Shown: piece after piece, positions 34,635-43,721 of the stretch
Numbering within the stretch: the first letter of the stretch is position 1
Layout of the letters: every line of letters starts with the position of its first letter
DNA from: an uncultured Clostridia bacterium
Lineage (GTDB): Bacteria; Bacillota; Clostridia; Peptostreptococcales; Anaerovoracaceae
Length of the DNA: 64,000 nucleotides
Reading direction: 5' to 3'
Assembly (NCBI GenBank): GCA_945876935.1
Contig: CAMCQA010000001.1
Location: 62,001 to 126,000 of the forward strand
Program-made: the position numbers and the translations under genes
Notes under the pieces: model-generated
Told to the model about the DNA's origin: nothing
The model's input: only the letters and a program-made list of their open reading frames with translations
Database searches by the model: none

Positions 34635-35882
34635 ATGAAATATGAGATTAAAGATATAGCCTTAGCACCTAAAGGTCATCAAAAGATACAGTGGGTTAAG
34701 GACAATATGCCAGTATTATCAAGGCTGGAAGAAGAATTTAAAATTACTAGACCTTTTGAGAATGTTAAAATTTCTCTTTCTATACATATGGAAGCGAAAA
34801 CTGCTTATTTGTGTAAGGTATTGGCGGCAGGTGGTGCTATACTTTCAGCTACAGGTAGCAATGTTTTAAGTACTCAAGATGATGTAGTTGCAGCATTAGC
34901 AGATAGTGGCATCAGCGTTTTTGCAGTTCACGGTGAGAGTGAAGAAGACTATTTTAAACACATAGAAATGGCTCTTGAGCAAAAATCAAATATTATTATT
35001 GATGATGGTGGAGACTTAGTTGCTATGCTTCACAAAAATCGTAAGGATTTAGCCGAAGAAGTATGGGGTGGCTGTGAAGAAACTACTACAGGCATTGTTA
35101 GACTTAAAGCTATGGAGAAGGAAGGCCTTTTGAAATTTCCTATGATTGCTGTAAATGACGCAGATTGTAAGCATCTTTTTGATAATAGATACGGAACGGG
35201 ACAGTCTGTTTGGGATAGTATAATGAGAAATACAAACCTTGTTGTTGCTGGCAAAAGAGTTGTTGTTGCTGGATACGGCTGGTGCTCTAGAGGAATAGCT
35301 ATGAGAGCAGCAGGACTGGGAGCAAAAGTTATTGTTACAGAAATAAACCCTATAAAAGCTATGGAAGCAAAAATGGATGGCTTTGATGTAATGCCTATGA
35401 AAAAAGCTGCACCATTAGGAGATATATTTGTTACAGCAACTGGATGTGTAGCTACTATAGATATAGAAGATATGAAACTGATGAAGGATGGTGCCATCTT
35501 AGCAAATGCAGGTCACTTTAATGTTGAAATAGATATGGAAACTTTAGAAAGTACAGCGTCAGATAAACGCGAAAGTAGACCTAATATAATGGGATACAAA
35601 CTGGATGGAAAGTGGATCCATGTTATAGCCGAAGGTAGACTTGTAAATATAGCAGCAGCTGATGGACATCCGGCAGAAATAATGGACTTAAGCTTCGCTG
35701 TTCAGGCTTTAAGTGCTCTATACATTAAAGAAAACTATAAGGAATTAGAATCTGGAAAAGTAATTGAAGTTCCTAGGGAAATAGATGAAAAAATAGCAAG
35801 AAGAAGGCTAGAAGCTTGGGATATAGAAATTGATAAGCTTTCAGAAGAGCAAGAATCTTACTTAAATAGTTGGAATGTATAA
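34635..35882 (+). CDS. ahcY: S-adenosylhomocysteine hydrolase
   Basis: 415 residues from ATG 34635; AGGGG lies 6 bases upstream, while the track's TTG start has none. Motifs: SIHMEAKTAYL (substrate histidine), NVLSTQDDVVAAL, IDDGGDLVAML, EETTTGIVRL, and the NAD-binding VVAGYGWCSRGIAMRAAGLGA. It splits SAH into adenosine and homocysteine using bound NAD. Shorter than the animal/plant form, as in many bacteria and archaea. Followed 15 bases later by a TIGR01440 gene, probably co-transcribed. Confidence 0.93.
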   Translation: MKYEIKDIALAPKGHQKIQWVKDNMPVLSRLEEEFKITRPFENVKISLSIHMEAKTAYLCKVLAAGGAILSATGSNVLSTQDDVVAALADSGISVFAVHGESEEDYFKHIEMALEQKSNIIIDDGGDLVAMLHKNRKDLAEEVWGGCEETTTGIVRLKAMEKEGLLKFPMIAVNDADCKHLFDNRYGTGQSVWDSIMRNTNLVVAGKRVVVAGYGWCSRGIAMRAAGLGAKVIVTEINPIKAMEAKMDGFDVMPMKKAAPLGDIFVTATGCVATIDIEDMKLMKDGAILANAGHFNVEIDMETLESTASDKRESRPNIMGYKLDGKWIHVIAEGRLVNIAAADGHPAEIMDLSFAVQALSALYIKENYKELESGKVIEVPREIDEKIARRRLEAWDIEIDKLSEEQESYLNSWNV

Positions 35883-35897
35883 TAGGGGGTGTTTTAA

Positions 35898-36452
35898 ATG
35901 AAGGCTTTAAAGGAAGAAACTGCTAAGGCAGTTAGAGAAGTTCTTGAAGAGGCTTGCTTAAATAAAGGCGATATATTTGTAGTAGGATGCTCTACAAGTG
36001 AAGTTATGGGCGGGCGCATTGGAAAAAATTCTAGTATGGAAGCTGCTAGCTATATTTATGAGGCTCTAGATGAAGAACTTAGAAAAAAAGAGGTTTTTCT
36101 TGCAGTACAGTGCTGTGAACACTTAAATAGGGCTATTGTTATAGAAAGAGATGCACTTTTGAATTTGGATCAAAGAGTTAATGTAGTTCCTCATGAACAT
36201 GCAGGCGGCTCTTTAGCTACAACAGCTTATAGCCATATGAAAAGTCCTGTTGTTGTAGAAACTATAGTAGCAGATGCAGGGCTTGATATAGGTGATACCC
36301 TTATAGGTATGCATCTTAGAAGAGTTGCTGTGCCGCTAAGAATACCTACTAAGACTATAGGAGAAGCTCATATTTTAGGAGCTAGAACAAGACCTAAATT
36401 TATAGGTGGTAACAGAGCCGAATACGATAGCAAGTTAGCTAAAGGCAAGTAG
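35898..36452 (+). CDS. TIGR01440 family (DUF436, YwlG-like) protein
   Basis: 184 residues. Conserved blocks are IFVVGCSTSEVMGGRIGKNSS, AVQCCEHLNRAIV, VVPHEHAGGSLATTAY, ADAGLDIGDTLIGMHLRRVAVP and LGARTRPKFIGGNRAEY. These are diagnostic of the family; its biochemical function is unknown to me. Elsewhere it often lies near upp/glyA or rpiB; here it follows ahcY. Confidence 0.85.
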   Translation: MKALKEETAKAVREVLEEACLNKGDIFVVGCSTSEVMGGRIGKNSSMEAASYIYEALDEELRKKEVFLAVQCCEHLNRAIVIERDALLNLDQRVNVVPHEHAGGSLATTAYSHMKSPVVVETIVADAGLDIGDTLIGMHLRRVAVPLRIPTKTIGEAHILGARTRPKFIGGNRAEYDSKLAKGK

Positions 36453-36484
36453 TGCTCTACTCTAAAAAAGAAAATACAATCATG

Positions 36485-36518
36485 AAGAGGCTTATTTTAA
36501 TCAAATAAGCCTCTTTTT
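36485..36518 (+). terminator. Terminator after the TIGR01440 gene
   Basis: Stem AAGAGGCTTATTT/AAATAAGCCTCTT with a 5-base loop followed by TTTTT. Confidence 0.92.
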
Positions 36519-36633
36519 ATATATATAGTGGTTTAATGGCAAAAATACATAAAAAATACACTATATATTTTAAAATTTCTCTTGAAAATAATATAACTAA
36601 ATAATATAATATATAATGCACAATATATAGATG
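36516..36633 (+). promoter_or_regulatory. nrdD promoter with three candidate NrdR boxes
   Basis: TTGAAA at 36582-36587 and TATAAT at 36605-36610 with a 17-base spacer predict a start near 36617. Three imperfect matches to the NrdR consensus ACACwATATATwGTGT occur: TTTATATATATAGTGG (36516-36531), ACACTATATATTTTAA (36558-36573) and GCACAATATATAGATG (36618-36633). The first two are 42 bases apart (about four helical turns) and the third covers the start site. The region is AT-rich, so chance matches are possible. Confidence 0.5.
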
Positions 36634-36717
36634 AATAGGAAAGCCTAACACAGAAGATATGGTGGAAAGTGAATAGAAAGTAGTTATAACACTTTGTTAA
36701 GAATAGGATGTGAAACT

Positions 36718-38835
36718 ATGTTTGTAATTAAGAGAGACGGAACGGGCGTTGCTTTTGATGGTAAAAAAATAGAGGTTGCAGTTGAAAAAGCTATGAAATA
36801 CGGTAGCGGCATATATCATGCAGATATAGCAAAGGCTGTTGCTAGAGATTGTGAAGAACATTTTAAGAGTAAAGGTATGAATCCTACTATATATCAGATT
36901 GAGAGTTTGGTATATGATAGATTAATGCATTATGATCATACAGAGACAGCTAGAGCATATGAAGGCTACAGAGCAGTTCAACAGTTTAAAAGACAAGTAA
37001 ACACAACGGATACTTCGATTTTGGAGTTAATGCAGAAAGCTAATGAAGACGTAATGATGGAAAACTCAAATAAGAACGCTATCATTTGTTCTACTCAGAG
37101 AGATTTAATTGCAGGAGAAGTTTCTAAGGATATAGCTAGAAGAAAGCTTATACCACCTCATATTGTTCAAGCTCATGATGAGGGATCAATTCATTGGCAT
37201 GATATGGACTACACTATTCAGCCAATATTTAATTGTTGTCTAATCAATATAGAAGATATGTTGAGCCACGGTACAGTAATAAATGAAAAGCTAGTAGAAA
37301 GCCCTAAATCTTTTTCAACTGCATGTACAGTTACCACACAGATTATGGCTCAGGTAGCAAGTAATCAGTATGGTGGACAGAGCATTACAATCAAGCATCT
37401 TGCACCATATTTAAGAAAGACAAAAGAAAAGTTCTTTACTTTCTTTAAAGAAAAATATAAAGATGAAGAGTTAGCAGAGAGTCTAGCAGAAGATATGATG
37501 CTCAAAGATCTAAAGGATGGCGTTCAGACTATAAGATATCAGCTATCTACTCTTATGACTACAAACGGTCAGGCTCCTTTTGCTACAATATATCTAGAAA
37601 TTGAAGAGGGAAGCCCTTTTGAAAGGGAAGAAGCTCTTATAAGTGAAGAAATGATAAAACAGAGACTGGAAGGTATGAAAAATTACAGAGGTCAAAATGT
37701 TGGAGAAGCCTTCCCTAAGCTAGTTTATCTTCTTGACGAGCACAACTGCCTTGAAGGTGGTAAGTACGACTATATCACAAAGCTTGCTGCAGAGTGTACT
37801 GCTAAGAGGCTTGTTCCAGATTATCAGAGTGCAAAAATGATGAGACAAAATTACGAAGGATGTACTTTCCCGCCGATGGGATGTAGATCTCATTTATCAC
37901 CATTTATGGAAGATGGAAAACACAAGTGGTACGGAAGATTTAATCAGGGTGTAGTTTCTCTAAATTTACCTCAGATTGCAATTAAATCTGAAGGCAAGAT
38001 GGGAAATTTCTGGAAGATTCTAGATCAGAGACTAGATTTATGTAAAGAAGCGCTTATGTGTAGACATGAAATGCTTCTAGGAACTCTATCTGATGTTTCT
38101 CCTATTCACTGGCAACATGGTGCCATAGCTAGAATGGAAAAGGGTGAGAAGATAGACCGTCTTTTAAAGGATGGATATTCAACACTTTCTCTAGGCTATG
38201 TAGGAATCTATGAGATGGTTTATGCAATGTTAGGGATAAGTCATACTGAGCCAGAAGGAGAAAGATTTGCTCTAGATGTAATGAACCATATGAAAGAGGC
38301 ATGTAACAGATGGAGAAAAGATACTGGATTAGGCTTTAGTTTATATGGAACACCTGCGGAATCACTTGTTTATAGATTTTGCAGATTGGATAGAGCAAGA
38401 TTTGGAGAAATTCCAAATGTTACTGATAAGCTTTATTATACAAACTCATATCATGTGAATGTTAGAGAAGAAATTGATGCTTTTGAGAAGTTGAGTTTTG
38501 AGTCTAAGTTCCATGGAATTTCTACAGGTGGATGTATCTCTTATGTGGAAGTTCCTGATATGACAAAGAATTTAGAGGCTGTAGAGCAGATTATAAACTT
38601 TATTTATCATAATATTCAGTATGCCGAAATAAACACTAAGCCGGATGTTTGCTATAAGTGTGGTTTCACAGGTGAAATGACTTTAGGTGAAGATTTGGAG
38701 TGGAGTTGTCCGGATTGTGGAAACACAAATAAAGATGAAATGCAGGTTATGAGAAGAACTTGTGGATACATTGGTACAAACTTCTGGAATAAGGGAAGAA
38801 CTCAAGAGATTGGAGATAGAGTTCTTCATCTATAA
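36718..38835 (+). CDS. nrdD: Anaerobic ribonucleoside-triphosphate reductase (class III)
   Basis: 705 residues from ATG 36718; the track's start lies 8 codons upstream, but MFVIKRDGTGVAFDGKKIEVAVEKA is the natural ATP-cone opening. Substrate-site regions include HDMDYTIQPIFNCCL and CRSHLSPF. C-terminal zinc ribbon CYKCGFTGE...CPDCGN and the glycyl radical loop RRTCGYIGTNFWNKGRTQEI. It reduces NTPs to dNTPs without oxygen after activation by NrdG, encoded next. The ATP cone gives dATP feedback control. Confidence 0.96.
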   Translation: MFVIKRDGTGVAFDGKKIEVAVEKAMKYGSGIYHADIAKAVARDCEEHFKSKGMNPTIYQIESLVYDRLMHYDHTETARAYEGYRAVQQFKRQVNTTDTSILELMQKANEDVMMENSNKNAIICSTQRDLIAGEVSKDIARRKLIPPHIVQAHDEGSIHWHDMDYTIQPIFNCCLINIEDMLSHGTVINEKLVESPKSFSTACTVTTQIMAQVASNQYGGQSITIKHLAPYLRKTKEKFFTFFKEKYKDEELAESLAEDMMLKDLKDGVQTIRYQLSTLMTTNGQAPFATIYLEIEEGSPFEREEALISEEMIKQRLEGMKNYRGQNVGEAFPKLVYLLDEHNCLEGGKYDYITKLAAECTAKRLVPDYQSAKMMRQNYEGCTFPPMGCRSHLSPFMEDGKHKWYGRFNQGVVSLNLPQIAIKSEGKMGNFWKILDQRLDLCKEALMCRHEMLLGTLSDVSPIHWQHGAIARMEKGEKIDRLLKDGYSTLSLGYVGIYEMVYAMLGISHTEPEGERFALDVMNHMKEACNRWRKDTGLGFSLYGTPAESLVYRFCRLDRARFGEIPNVTDKLYYTNSYHVNVREEIDAFEKLSFESKFHGISTGGCISYVEVPDMTKNLEAVEQIINFIYHNIQYAEINTKPDVCYKCGFTGEMTLGEDLEWSCPDCGNTNKDEMQVMRRTCGYIGTNFWNKGRTQEIGDRVLHL

Positions 38836-38844
38836 TATAAATGA

Positions 38845-38872
38845 AAGTGCATCGCCTAAAAACGATGCACTT
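38845..38872 (+). other. Hairpin between nrdD and nrdG
   Basis: Perfect 10-bp stem AAGTGCATCG/CGATGCACTT with an 8-base loop and no T-run. It could set the NrdD:NrdG ratio by mRNA processing or partial termination. Confidence 0.65.
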
Positions 38873-38890
38873 ATAAATTGAGGAAATTTT

Positions 38891-39394
38891 ATGAAATATA
38901 GTACTATAAGAAGATATGATGTAACAAATGGTCCAGGCGTTCGAACTACTTTATTTGTATCGGGCTGTACCCATAATTGTAAGGAGTGCTTTAATTTAGA
39001 ACTCCAGGACTTTAATCATGGCAAAGATTGGACTGAAAAAACTCATAAAGAGTTTATGTCATATGCTTCTAAAAATGAAGTTAAGGGTATTAGCATATTA
39101 GGTGGTGAACCATTACAGCAAATTATGGATGATAGTTTACTAAATCTACTCAAAGAATTTAAATGTGAGATGCCTGAGAAAAGCATATGGCTTTGGACAG
39201 GGGATATATTTGAAGAAGCTATTAAAAATCCTAAGAAACTGGACATAATTAAATGCTGTGATATTATAGTAGATGGACCATTCATTTTAGAGAAAAAGAA
39301 TCTTAAACTTAAATACAGAGGCTCAGAAAATCAAAGAGTAATAGATGTTCAGAAAACTCTAAATGAAGGAAATACAGTATTATTGGAGGTATAG
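38891..39394 (+). CDS. nrdG: Anaerobic ribonucleotide reductase-activating protein (radical SAM)
   Basis: 167 residues. Radical SAM cluster motif CTHNCKEC (Cx3Cx2C), preceded by DVTNGPGVRTTLFVSGC and followed by the SAM-binding GISILGGEPLQQ. It generates the glycyl radical on NrdD. Length is normal for NrdG. A TTGAGGAAA site precedes the ATG. Confidence 0.96.
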   Translation: MKYSTIRRYDVTNGPGVRTTLFVSGCTHNCKECFNLELQDFNHGKDWTEKTHKEFMSYASKNEVKGISILGGEPLQQIMDDSLLNLLKEFKCEMPEKSIWLWTGDIFEEAIKNPKKLDIIKCCDIIVDGPFILEKKNLKLKYRGSENQRVIDVQKTLNEGNTVLLEV

Positions 39395-39397
39395 AAT

Positions 39398-39808
39398 ATG
39401 AATACTTACTACCCAGATTCTAAAATTCCCATAGGAATATGGGATGGAGAGGCAAAAATGCATTATGCTAACTTTACAGTAAATATAGAGTTTGCTGCAG
39501 AGCCTCCTTTTGGAGACTTAATTTATAGAGTTAAAATAGGAGAAGATAAACTTCTTAACAGGTGGATTTATGGTAGAGCTATGATATTCTTTGATGATAG
39601 ATATGCTCTGTTTGAATCGGTTGAAGAAAATACATTTGGACCTATAAATACTATATTGGTTGATCTTCATGAGAATAAATATGCAGAACTAGATGGTTGG
39701 TATGATAAGGTAAAGAGTTTTGACAAACCTATTATTTTAATTTCATCTCACTCAGGTGAAGAAAAAATTATAGAGGATATAAATAGTTTGTCATGGATAA
39801 TAATATAG
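39398..39808 (+). CDS. Unknown protein, third gene of the nrdDG operon
   Basis: 136 residues, not recognised. It starts 3 bases after the nrdG stop, with a GGAGG site inside the end of nrdG, so it is translated from the nrd mRNA. The sequence alternates short beta-like strands (FTVNIEFAAEPPFGDLIYRVKIG, YALFESVEENTFGPINTILVDL) with no membrane span, signal peptide or Cys motif. A terminator follows immediately. Anaerobic co-expression with ribonucleotide reductase is the only clue. Confidence 0.7.
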   Translation: MNTYYPDSKIPIGIWDGEAKMHYANFTVNIEFAAEPPFGDLIYRVKIGEDKLLNRWIYGRAMIFFDDRYALFESVEENTFGPINTILVDLHENKYAELDGWYDKVKSFDKPIILISSHSGEEKIIEDINSLSWIII

Positions 39809-39823
39809 CAAAAATATACTTGA

Positions 39824-39850
39824 AAAGGGCTTGATAGGCTCTTTTTTATT
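39824..39850 (+). terminator. Terminator of the nrd operon
   Basis: Stem AAAGGGC/GCTCTTT (one G-T pair) with a 7-base loop and a T-run. Confidence 0.75.
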
Positions 39851-39871
39851 GCATAACTATACCCGTACAAT

Positions 39872-39926
39872 AAAAAGAATCCTTTCAATAGAGGATAGTA
39901 AATCTATTGAAAGGATTCTTATTTTT
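39872..39926 (-). terminator. Long bidirectional terminator hairpin
   Basis: Perfect 18-bp stem AAGAATCCTTTCAATAGA/TCTATTGAAAGGATTCTT with a 10-base loop, A-run on the left and ATTTTT on the right. It should stop the minus-strand lemA-DUF2207 unit and back up the nrd terminator. Confidence 0.88.
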
Positions 39927-39946
39927 ACAAAATTTATTAGTTTACT

Positions 39947-41893
39947 TTACCAGCTTCCGCCGCCACCGCCACCGAAGCCGCCACCTGAGAAGCCACCGCC
40001 GCCGGAAGATCCTCCTGTCTCTGCAGAAATCTTATTGGCAAGAGATGTTGCGTAGGCTCTTGATGTGCTTGCAGTCAGACTCCTGAATAAGAAATAATTA
40101 TAGTAAAAGCCACCACCATACCAGCTAGGTTGAACTGGTGGAATTTCTAGTTTCTCGAAAGTTTTTATCCATTGGTCGCTTAAGCCTAGAACGTATGCAT
40201 AAGGAAGGATATGGAAAAAGTACTCAGGATTTGTATTTAAAAGAGCTTTTAGTCTATCCTTTTCACAAGTTTCTATAAAATGTCTGAAGCCAATTATTCT
40301 GGCTTTAAGACCTAATAACTCCTTAGAGTCAGATAATACTAAAGCTGTCTGCGCAAATAGTCCACTAAATGAGAATAATACAGTTGCTATTGAAATTAAA
40401 ATGTAGTTGCTGTAGGCTTCTTTAAATAAGAAGAAAGCAAGTATATTTGATATTGTCATGAAAGTTAGACTGTATATAATGCCAAATTTGTATTTCGCTT
40501 TGGATAAAACTTCTTTCTTAAGTCTATTTCTTTTGAACCTGATAGGTCCAGAAAAGAAGGTTAGTAAAGAGATAACTCCAAGCCATATTTCTGTTACCCC
40601 ACCAGCAATTAAGCTGTTATATAGAGTAAGACCAAATATTAAAGTTGATATTAAGCATAAGAAAAGAGAAAAAGTTCTTCTGCTTCGAGATACAAGCTTA
40701 TCTCTGTATGTGGCTTCTAAATAAGGTTTTGATGTAGAAACAGCCTCAGCAAAATCAGTTGATTCCTCTGAAGTTATAAAATAATCGTATTCATCAAATA
40801 ACCTATTAAAAAGAACGATAGCATAAGTAGGCTCGCTAGGATCTATATCTTTGATTTTTCTGAACTCAAAATCTTCTGGCTCTGTACTTTTATCAGAAGA
40901 GTTGTTTATAGGTGTTACTTTTAAGTATCCTTTATTTGCAAAGTATATCAGCATAGACGATAGGTCACCACCATCTATCGTACTATCTATAACATATCCT
41001 ATGTCAGCAGGTGGAAGATTATTCGGAGGATAAAACTCTACTGTTGGAGCTGGTAACTTTTCTCTTCCATTTCTAAGTATGATGAATAAAAATAAAAGGG
41101 TCATAATAGCAAATGAAAAAAGAATAATGTAACTATACATGCCAAAATTATAAGGGTTGACCCATAGACTGCTATCTATTGGAATTTGTATAGTTATGCC
41201 TTTGTTTGCAGATAAGTTCAAACCTTCTATTTCTGCACTTGTATCGTTTATTTTTCTAAAGTGCAGGTTTGAGACATCTTTTATAGGTATTTTCGAACCG
41301 TAAGAGCCGGTGAATATTTCAGCTTTATCCCAATCTAAAGGAGTGAAGCTGTTTATATTAATTTTGGAATAATTTATATTAGTTGGCCATTTAGAAGGCA
41401 GTAAATCCAGGATAATCATGTTCCCTTCATTATTTTTACCCACTCTGCCAACTAATTGATATTTTATTTGGTAACGTTGAGGACCTATAACGTAAGCTGC
41501 AGGATCTCCTATTTTTGCGACGAATATCTCTGTAATTGGGAAGGTAAAATCCTTTTCATAAGATGTTTCGTACATATGATTTAGGATATTTACATTGCTC
41601 ACAGAGTATTTGCTTTTATCTATAGGAATATATCTGAATATACCGTGTCTACTATTTATAAAATTGACATCTATAGTTTCCTCAAAATCAAAAGAATAAT
41701 TTTCATTGATATTTATATTGACGAGGAAGCTATCAGTAGTGTAGTTATTATCTATTTCATAATCAGCAAAGGACTTTTCTGGAAATGATAATAGCAATGT
41801 TAATATAAAAGAAAAGCATAAAAAGTATCTGCAGAACTTTGCAGATACTTTTTGTTTTGATGTTTTTTTATTGTTAAAATTGTACTTTAACAT
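39947..41893 (-). CDS. DUF2207 family membrane protein with glycine-rich C-terminus
   Basis: About 648 residues from ATG 41893, which overlaps the lemA stop; the track's start lies 22 codons further upstream, inside lemA. A signal peptide ends near SFPEKSFA. The outer domain is DUF2207 (YEIDNNYTTDSFLVNININENYSFDFEETIDVNF, HGIFRYIPID). Then comes a membrane span (YSYIILFSFAIMTLLFLFIIL), a cytoplasmic region, two more spans, and the family-typical GGSSGGGGFSGGGFGGGGGGSW tail. Function unknown; pairing with LemA is widespread. The start lacks a strong ribosome-binding site, suggesting translational coupling to lemA. Confidence 0.85.
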   Translation of the reverse strand: MLKYNFNNKKTSKQKVSAKFCRYFLCFSFILTLLLSFPEKSFADYEIDNNYTTDSFLVNININENYSFDFEETIDVNFINSRHGIFRYIPIDKSKYSVSNVNILNHMYETSYEKDFTFPITEIFVAKIGDPAAYVIGPQRYQIKYQLVGRVGKNNEGNMIILDLLPSKWPTNINYSKININSFTPLDWDKAEIFTGSYGSKIPIKDVSNLHFRKINDTSAEIEGLNLSANKGITIQIPIDSSLWVNPYNFGMYSYIILFSFAIMTLLFLFIILRNGREKLPAPTVEFYPPNNLPPADIGYVIDSTIDGGDLSSMLIYFANKGYLKVTPINNSSDKSTEPEDFEFRKIKDIDPSEPTYAIVLFNRLFDEYDYFITSEESTDFAEAVSTSKPYLEATYRDKLVSRSRRTFSLFLCLISTLIFGLTLYNSLIAGGVTEIWLGVISLLTFFSGPIRFKRNRLKKEVLSKAKYKFGIIYSLTFMTISNILAFFLFKEAYSNYILISIATVLFSFSGLFAQTALVLSDSKELLGLKARIIGFRHFIETCEKDRLKALLNTNPEYFFHILPYAYVLGLSDQWIKTFEKLEIPPVQPSWYGGGFYYNYFLFRSLTASTSRAYATSLANKISAETGGSSGGGGFSGGGFGGGGGGSW

Positions 41894-42440
41894 TTTCTCT
41901 CTCATCATTATCAGAAACCTCAAACATTGGTTTTGATGTGAAGTTGAACATGTTTGCAACTATGCTCGCAGGAAATACTAATATAGCCGTATTAAATTGT
42001 TTTACTGTTCCGTTATAATACTTTCTGGACATAGCTATATCTTCTTCAACGCTTTTTAGAGAATTCTGTAAATCAATGAAATTCTCATTAGCTTTTAGAT
42101 CAGGATATGCTTCAGATACAGCAAATAGTGAACGAAGAGTAGATGTCAATTGATTTTCTGCCTCTAATTTTTCTTCTATACTTGAAGCGTTAGATATATT
42201 ATTTCGTGCTTGAATAACTTTTTCTAAAGTTTGTGACTCATGACTTGCGTAGCCTTTAACAGTTTCCACGAGATTTGGTATAAGGTCAAATCTTTTCTTT
42301 AAGTAGACATCCATAGTTGAAAAAGCTTCTTCAACATTTAATCTTAACTTTATGAAAGAATTATATTTGCTTACCAGCCACAAGCCTATAATTCCGATGA
42401 TAGCTATAATTATAACTAGAGTTATTAATGTGTAGTTCAT
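41874..42440 (-). CDS. lemA: LemA family protein
   Basis: 188 residues. A single N-terminal membrane helix (LITLVIIIAIIGIIGLWLV) is followed by YNSFIKLRLNVEEAFSTMDVYLKKRFDLIPNLVETVKGYASHE, the hallmark of LemA, and a helical body with AYPDLKANENFIDLQNSL and SRKYYNGTVKQFN. It is probably an outward-facing helical protein of unknown function. AGGAGG lies upstream. First gene of a two-gene unit with DUF2207. Confidence 0.93.
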   Translation of the reverse strand: MNYTLITLVIIIAIIGIIGLWLVSKYNSFIKLRLNVEEAFSTMDVYLKKRFDLIPNLVETVKGYASHESQTLEKVIQARNNISNASSIEEKLEAENQLTSTLRSLFAVSEAYPDLKANENFIDLQNSLKSVEEDIAMSRKYYNGTVKQFNTAILVFPASIVANMFNFTSKPMFEVSDNDERENVKVQF

Positions 42441-42581
42441 AGTGAATTCCTCCTCATGATATTTTTATAGTAATTATATATTAATAAAATTGAAATTTAA
42501 AGATACTGAAACTATAAAAATTGTCACTTTAAAAGGATTAGTTTCTATAATGATTATATGAGGGGCAAGAAGTTTATATAA

Positions 42582-42610
42582 TTGAAAAAACAATATGCTT
42601 GTGTTAAAAT
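42582..42610 (+). promoter_or_regulatory. Promoter of the prfA cluster
   Basis: TTGAAA (42582-42587), 17-base spacer, TAAAAT (42605-42610); predicted start near 42617, 30 bases before the prfA ATG. Confidence 0.75.
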
Positions 42611-42646
42611 GAAATGATAAATTAATTGTTATATAAGGAGTTAAGA

Positions 42647-43714
42647 ATGTTTGATAAATTGGCATTTATTTCAGATAAATACAAAGATTTGACTGATAAA
42701 GTTTCAGATCCAGAAATAATAGCAGATCAGAGCAAATGGCAAAAGTATGCTAAAGAACTTGGCGAGCTTGAGCCTATTGTAAAAAAATATGAGGAATATA
42801 AAAAGACTAAAGATACTATAGTAGAAAGCAAGGAACTTTTGAAAGAAAGTGGAATTGAAGAAGATTTCAGAGAACTTGTTAAAATGGAGCTGAATGAAGC
42901 GGAGTCCAATATAACGGGGATTGAGGAAGAACTTAAAATCCTTCTGCTTCCAAAGGACCCTAATGATGAAAAGAATGTAATTTTAGAAATTAGAGCTGGA
43001 ACAGGTGGTGATGAGGCGGCTCTTTTTGGTGCAGATCTTTTGAGAATGTACAGCAGATATGCTGAAAGAAAGGGCTGGAAAACAGAACTTATGGAGTTCA
43101 GTGAAACAGGTATAGGAGGTCTTAAGGAAGCAATCCTTTTAATAAAAGGTAAGGGCGCATACTCAAGACTTAAATACGAATCAGGCACTCATAGAGTACA
43201 GAGAGTACCTGAGACAGAATCATCAGGCAGAGTTCACACATCAGCTGCAACTGTGGCAGTACTTCCTGAAGTTGATCAGGTAGAGGTAGATTTAAATCCA
43301 AACGACGTTAGAGTAGATGTTTATAGATCGTCTGGAAATGGTGGACAATCAGTAAATACAACTGATTCGGCTGTTAGACTTACTCACTTACCTACAAATA
43401 TAGTGGTTACTTGTCAGGATGAAAAATCTCAGATAAAGAATAAGGAAAAAGCTTTTAAGGTATTGGCTGCAAGACTATATGACCTTAAAATGCAAGAACA
43501 GACTGATGAAATTTCTCAGCAGAGAAAAAGTCAGGTAGGATCTGGAGATAGATCTGAAAGAATAAGAACATATAACTTCCCTCAAGGAAGAGTTTCTGAA
43601 CATAGAACAGGAGTAACTTTATATAAGTTGGATTATTTCTTAGATGGAGATCTGGATGAGATAATAGACGGACTTATAACTTCTGATCAAGCTGAAAAAA
43701 TGAAAGACTTTTAA
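42647..43714 (+). CDS. prfA: Peptide chain release factor 1
   Basis: 355 residues from ATG 42647 (AAGGAG 7 bases upstream; the track start is 7 codons earlier). [24 protein letters not shown] contains the PxT-type stop-codon reading motif of RF1 (PET, not SPF of RF2), and [20 protein letters not shown] contains the GGQ catalytic loop. It reads UAA and UAG. The methylase gene prmC, often adjacent, is absent; tsaC follows 7 bases later. Confidence 0.95.
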   Translation: MFDKLAFISDKYKDLTDKVSDPEIIADQSKWQKYAKELGELEPIVKKYEEYKKTKDTIVESKELLKESGIEEDFRELVKMELNEAESNITGIEEELKILLLPKDPNDEKNVILEIRAGTGGDEAALFGADLLRMYSRYAERKGWKTELMEFSETGIGGLKEAILLIKGKGAYSRLKYESGTHRVQRVPETESSGRVHTSAATVAVLPEVDQVEVDLNPNDVRVDVYRSSGNGGQSVNTTDSAVRLTHLPTNIVVTCQDEKSQIKNKEKAFKVLAARLYDLKMQEQTDEISQQRKSQVGSGDRSERIRTYNFPQGRVSEHRTGVTLYKLDYFLDGDLDEIIDGLITSDQAEKMKDF

Positions 43715-43721
43715 AGATATC

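Noticed and set aside
35030-35497. 155-residue minus-strand ORF
   Set aside because: Antisense shadow of ahcY, with no independent support.
39831-40055. Proline-rich plus-strand ORF (PPPPPPKPPPEKPPPP)
   Set aside because: It is the antisense reading of the glycine-rich tail of the DUF2207 gene and covers terminator hairpins.
42727-43188. 153-residue serine-rich minus-strand ORF
   Set aside because: Antisense shadow of prfA.
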